From JAENVT01 sp031370745 (GTDB lineage: Bacteria > Actinomycetota > Acidimicrobiia > Acidimicrobiales > Ilumatobacteraceae), in NCBI GenBank assembly GCA_031370745.1, contig JANMQX010000059.1, positions 1 through 15,807 of the forward strand: a stretch of DNA of 15,807 nucleotides, in the 5' to 3' direction. Every line of letters begins with the position of its first letter. The first letter of the stretch is position 1. The notes under the pieces are model-generated. The model was not told the origin of the DNA. It saw only the letters and a program-made list of their open reading frames with translations, and did no database searches. The translations under genes and the position numbers were made by a program. This document shows positions 14,952 through 15,807 of the stretch, piece by piece.

Positions 14952-15807
14952 ATGAGTGACGGGTTGGCGAAAGTTCTGGCAGAGGGCGTGCGCGAGCGCG
15001 GCGCGGATGTGATCTTCGGGTTTCCCGGTGGCGGCCCGAACCTCGAGGTGGTCGGCGCGGCCGTCGAGGCGGGTCTTCGATTTGTTCTGACCCACGGAGA
15101 GACGACGGCCTGCATGATGGCCGCCTCGTATGGCCTGCTGACCGGACGCCCGGGTCTTGCCATCGCCACCCGTGGTCCTGGCGCGGCTTGCGCGGTGAAC
15201 GGCGCCGCCCAAGCGACTCTCGATCGCTTTCCGTTGCTGATCGTGACCGACTGCGTGCCGAGCGCTCATCGCGATCTGTTCGGCCATCAACGATTTGATC
15301 AGCAGCAGATGTTTTCGCCGGTCACCAAGTTCAGTGGCCGGTTGTCAAACGCTGCCACGGCCGCCAGCGCCGTGCGGGCTGCGCTTGACCTCGCTGCGAC
15401 ACGGCCGGCGGGCGCTGTGCACATGGACTACGACCCAACCGGGCAAGAGATCGCGCCACCTGCGCCGACCAGGCCGGCGCAGTCGGGCGACGACGTGGTG
15501 GCGGCGGCTGCGGCGATGGTTCGCACCGCGACCAAACCCGTGGTCATCGTCGGGCTGGAGGCGCAATCATCGTCGCAAGCAGTGCTTGCTGCGATCGAGC
15601 GGCTGGGGTGTCCTGTGTTGACGACGTACCAGGCGCTCGGCGTGATTCCCGAAGGTCATCCTCAACAAGCCGGGCTGTTCACCAGTGGAGTGATCGAAGC
15701 GGCGTTGCTGGGCGAGGCTGACCTGATCCTGGCAATCGGTTTCGATCAGGTCGAGCCGATGCCGTTTCGATGGCGGTACGAGGTGCCTGTGGTCTCGGTT
15801 TCCGAGG
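14952..15807 (+). CDS. Thiamine-diphosphate-dependent enzyme, acetolactate synthase-like, 5' part
   Basis: The gene opens at ATG 14952, and the frame has a TAG at 14937-14939, which leaves no upstream start. 285 codons are visible before the window edge, about half of a typical ThDP enzyme of roughly 550 aa. The N-terminal PYR domain (1-165) has the family signature FGFPGGG (22-28), the catalytic, cofactor-activating glutamate E50 (HGETTACMMAASYG) and ATRGPGAAC (72-80). The central domain begins near 175 (KPVVIVGLEA at 195-204; ADLILAIGFD at 256-265). The family includes acetolactate synthase, sulfoacetaldehyde acetyltransferase, benzaldehyde lyase and decarboxylases. The substrate-determining region HQRFDQQQMFSPVTKFS differs from the usual FQE of acetolactate synthases, so a biosynthetic ilvB role is doubtful. 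The gene is divergent from htrA and carries no ribosome binding site. Confidence 0.85.
   Translation, partial: MSDGLAKVLAEGVRERGADVIFGFPGGGPNLEVVGAAVEAGLRFVLTHGETTACMMAASYGLLTGRPGLAIATRGPGAACAVNGAAQATLDRFPLLIVTDCVPSAHRDLFGHQRFDQQQMFSPVTKFSGRLSNAATAASAVRAALDLAATRPAGAVHMDYDPTGQEIAPPAPTRPAQSGDDVVAAAAAMVRTATKPVVIVGLEAQSSSQAVLAAIERLGCPVLTTYQALGVIPEGHPQQAGLFTSGVIEAALLGEADLILAIGFDQVEPMPFRWRYEVPVVSVSE

Noticed and set aside
14775..15290. Extending the HtrA protein upstream by 172 residues
   Set aside because: The extension is antisense to the ThDP enzyme and the promoter region, has no family resemblance and skips the good AAGGAAG-ATG start at 14774.

Overview
The window is GC-rich, gene-dense bacterial chromosome. 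GTG starts, an AAC(2')-I acetyltransferase of the mycobacterial type, a small stand-alone CBM48 protein and a PepD-like HtrA protease point to an actinomycete (Actinomycetota). A lineage outside the best-known genera, such as Acidimicrobiia, is possible but is only a guess. I see no rRNA, tRNA, CRISPR array, insertion sequence or phage gene.

Layout. Positions 1-196 hold the 3' end of a plus-strand DHA2-type MFS exporter. It converges on a giant minus-strand gene (239-8890, 2883 aa) encoding a complete cyclic beta-1,2-glucan synthase, with a GT84 polymerase in a membrane scaffold, a cyclisation domain and a C-terminal GH94 domain. Upstream on the same strand is an AAC(2')-I aminoglycoside/peptidoglycan acetyltransferase gene (8954-9532). 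Next comes a disturbed minus-strand stretch (9646-10269). It holds a CBM48 glycan-binding domain whose reading frame runs into unrelated sequence, and what looks like the last third of an ABC-2 permease in another frame.

Divergent from the CBM48 gene is a compact plus-strand operon (10389-13583): an OmpR-type response regulator, its membrane histidine kinase and a CPA2 cation/proton antiporter, with overlapping coding ends. It meets a minus-strand trypsin-like HtrA/PepD membrane protease (13587-14774) tail to tail with 3 bp between the stop codons. Divergent from htrA, and running off the right edge, is a thiamine-diphosphate enzyme of the acetolactate-synthase superfamily.

How it fits together. 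The promoter shared by the CBM48 gene and the response regulator, and the promoter region of htrA, carry the same 28-bp element: CCTGAAG-N3-GCTGAAG-N3-TCTTCAGC, with 22 of 28 positions identical. Its 10-bp-phased direct repeat is typical of an OmpR-family operator. I infer that the two-component system regulates itself, the antiporter, the CBM48 gene and htrA. That would be a cell-envelope stress regulon with the same logic as CssRS-HtrA or MprAB-PepD, with the antiporter and the glycan-binding protein as unusual members. The cyclic glucan synthase and AAC(2')-I next door would also act on or at the envelope, but they show no copy of the operator.
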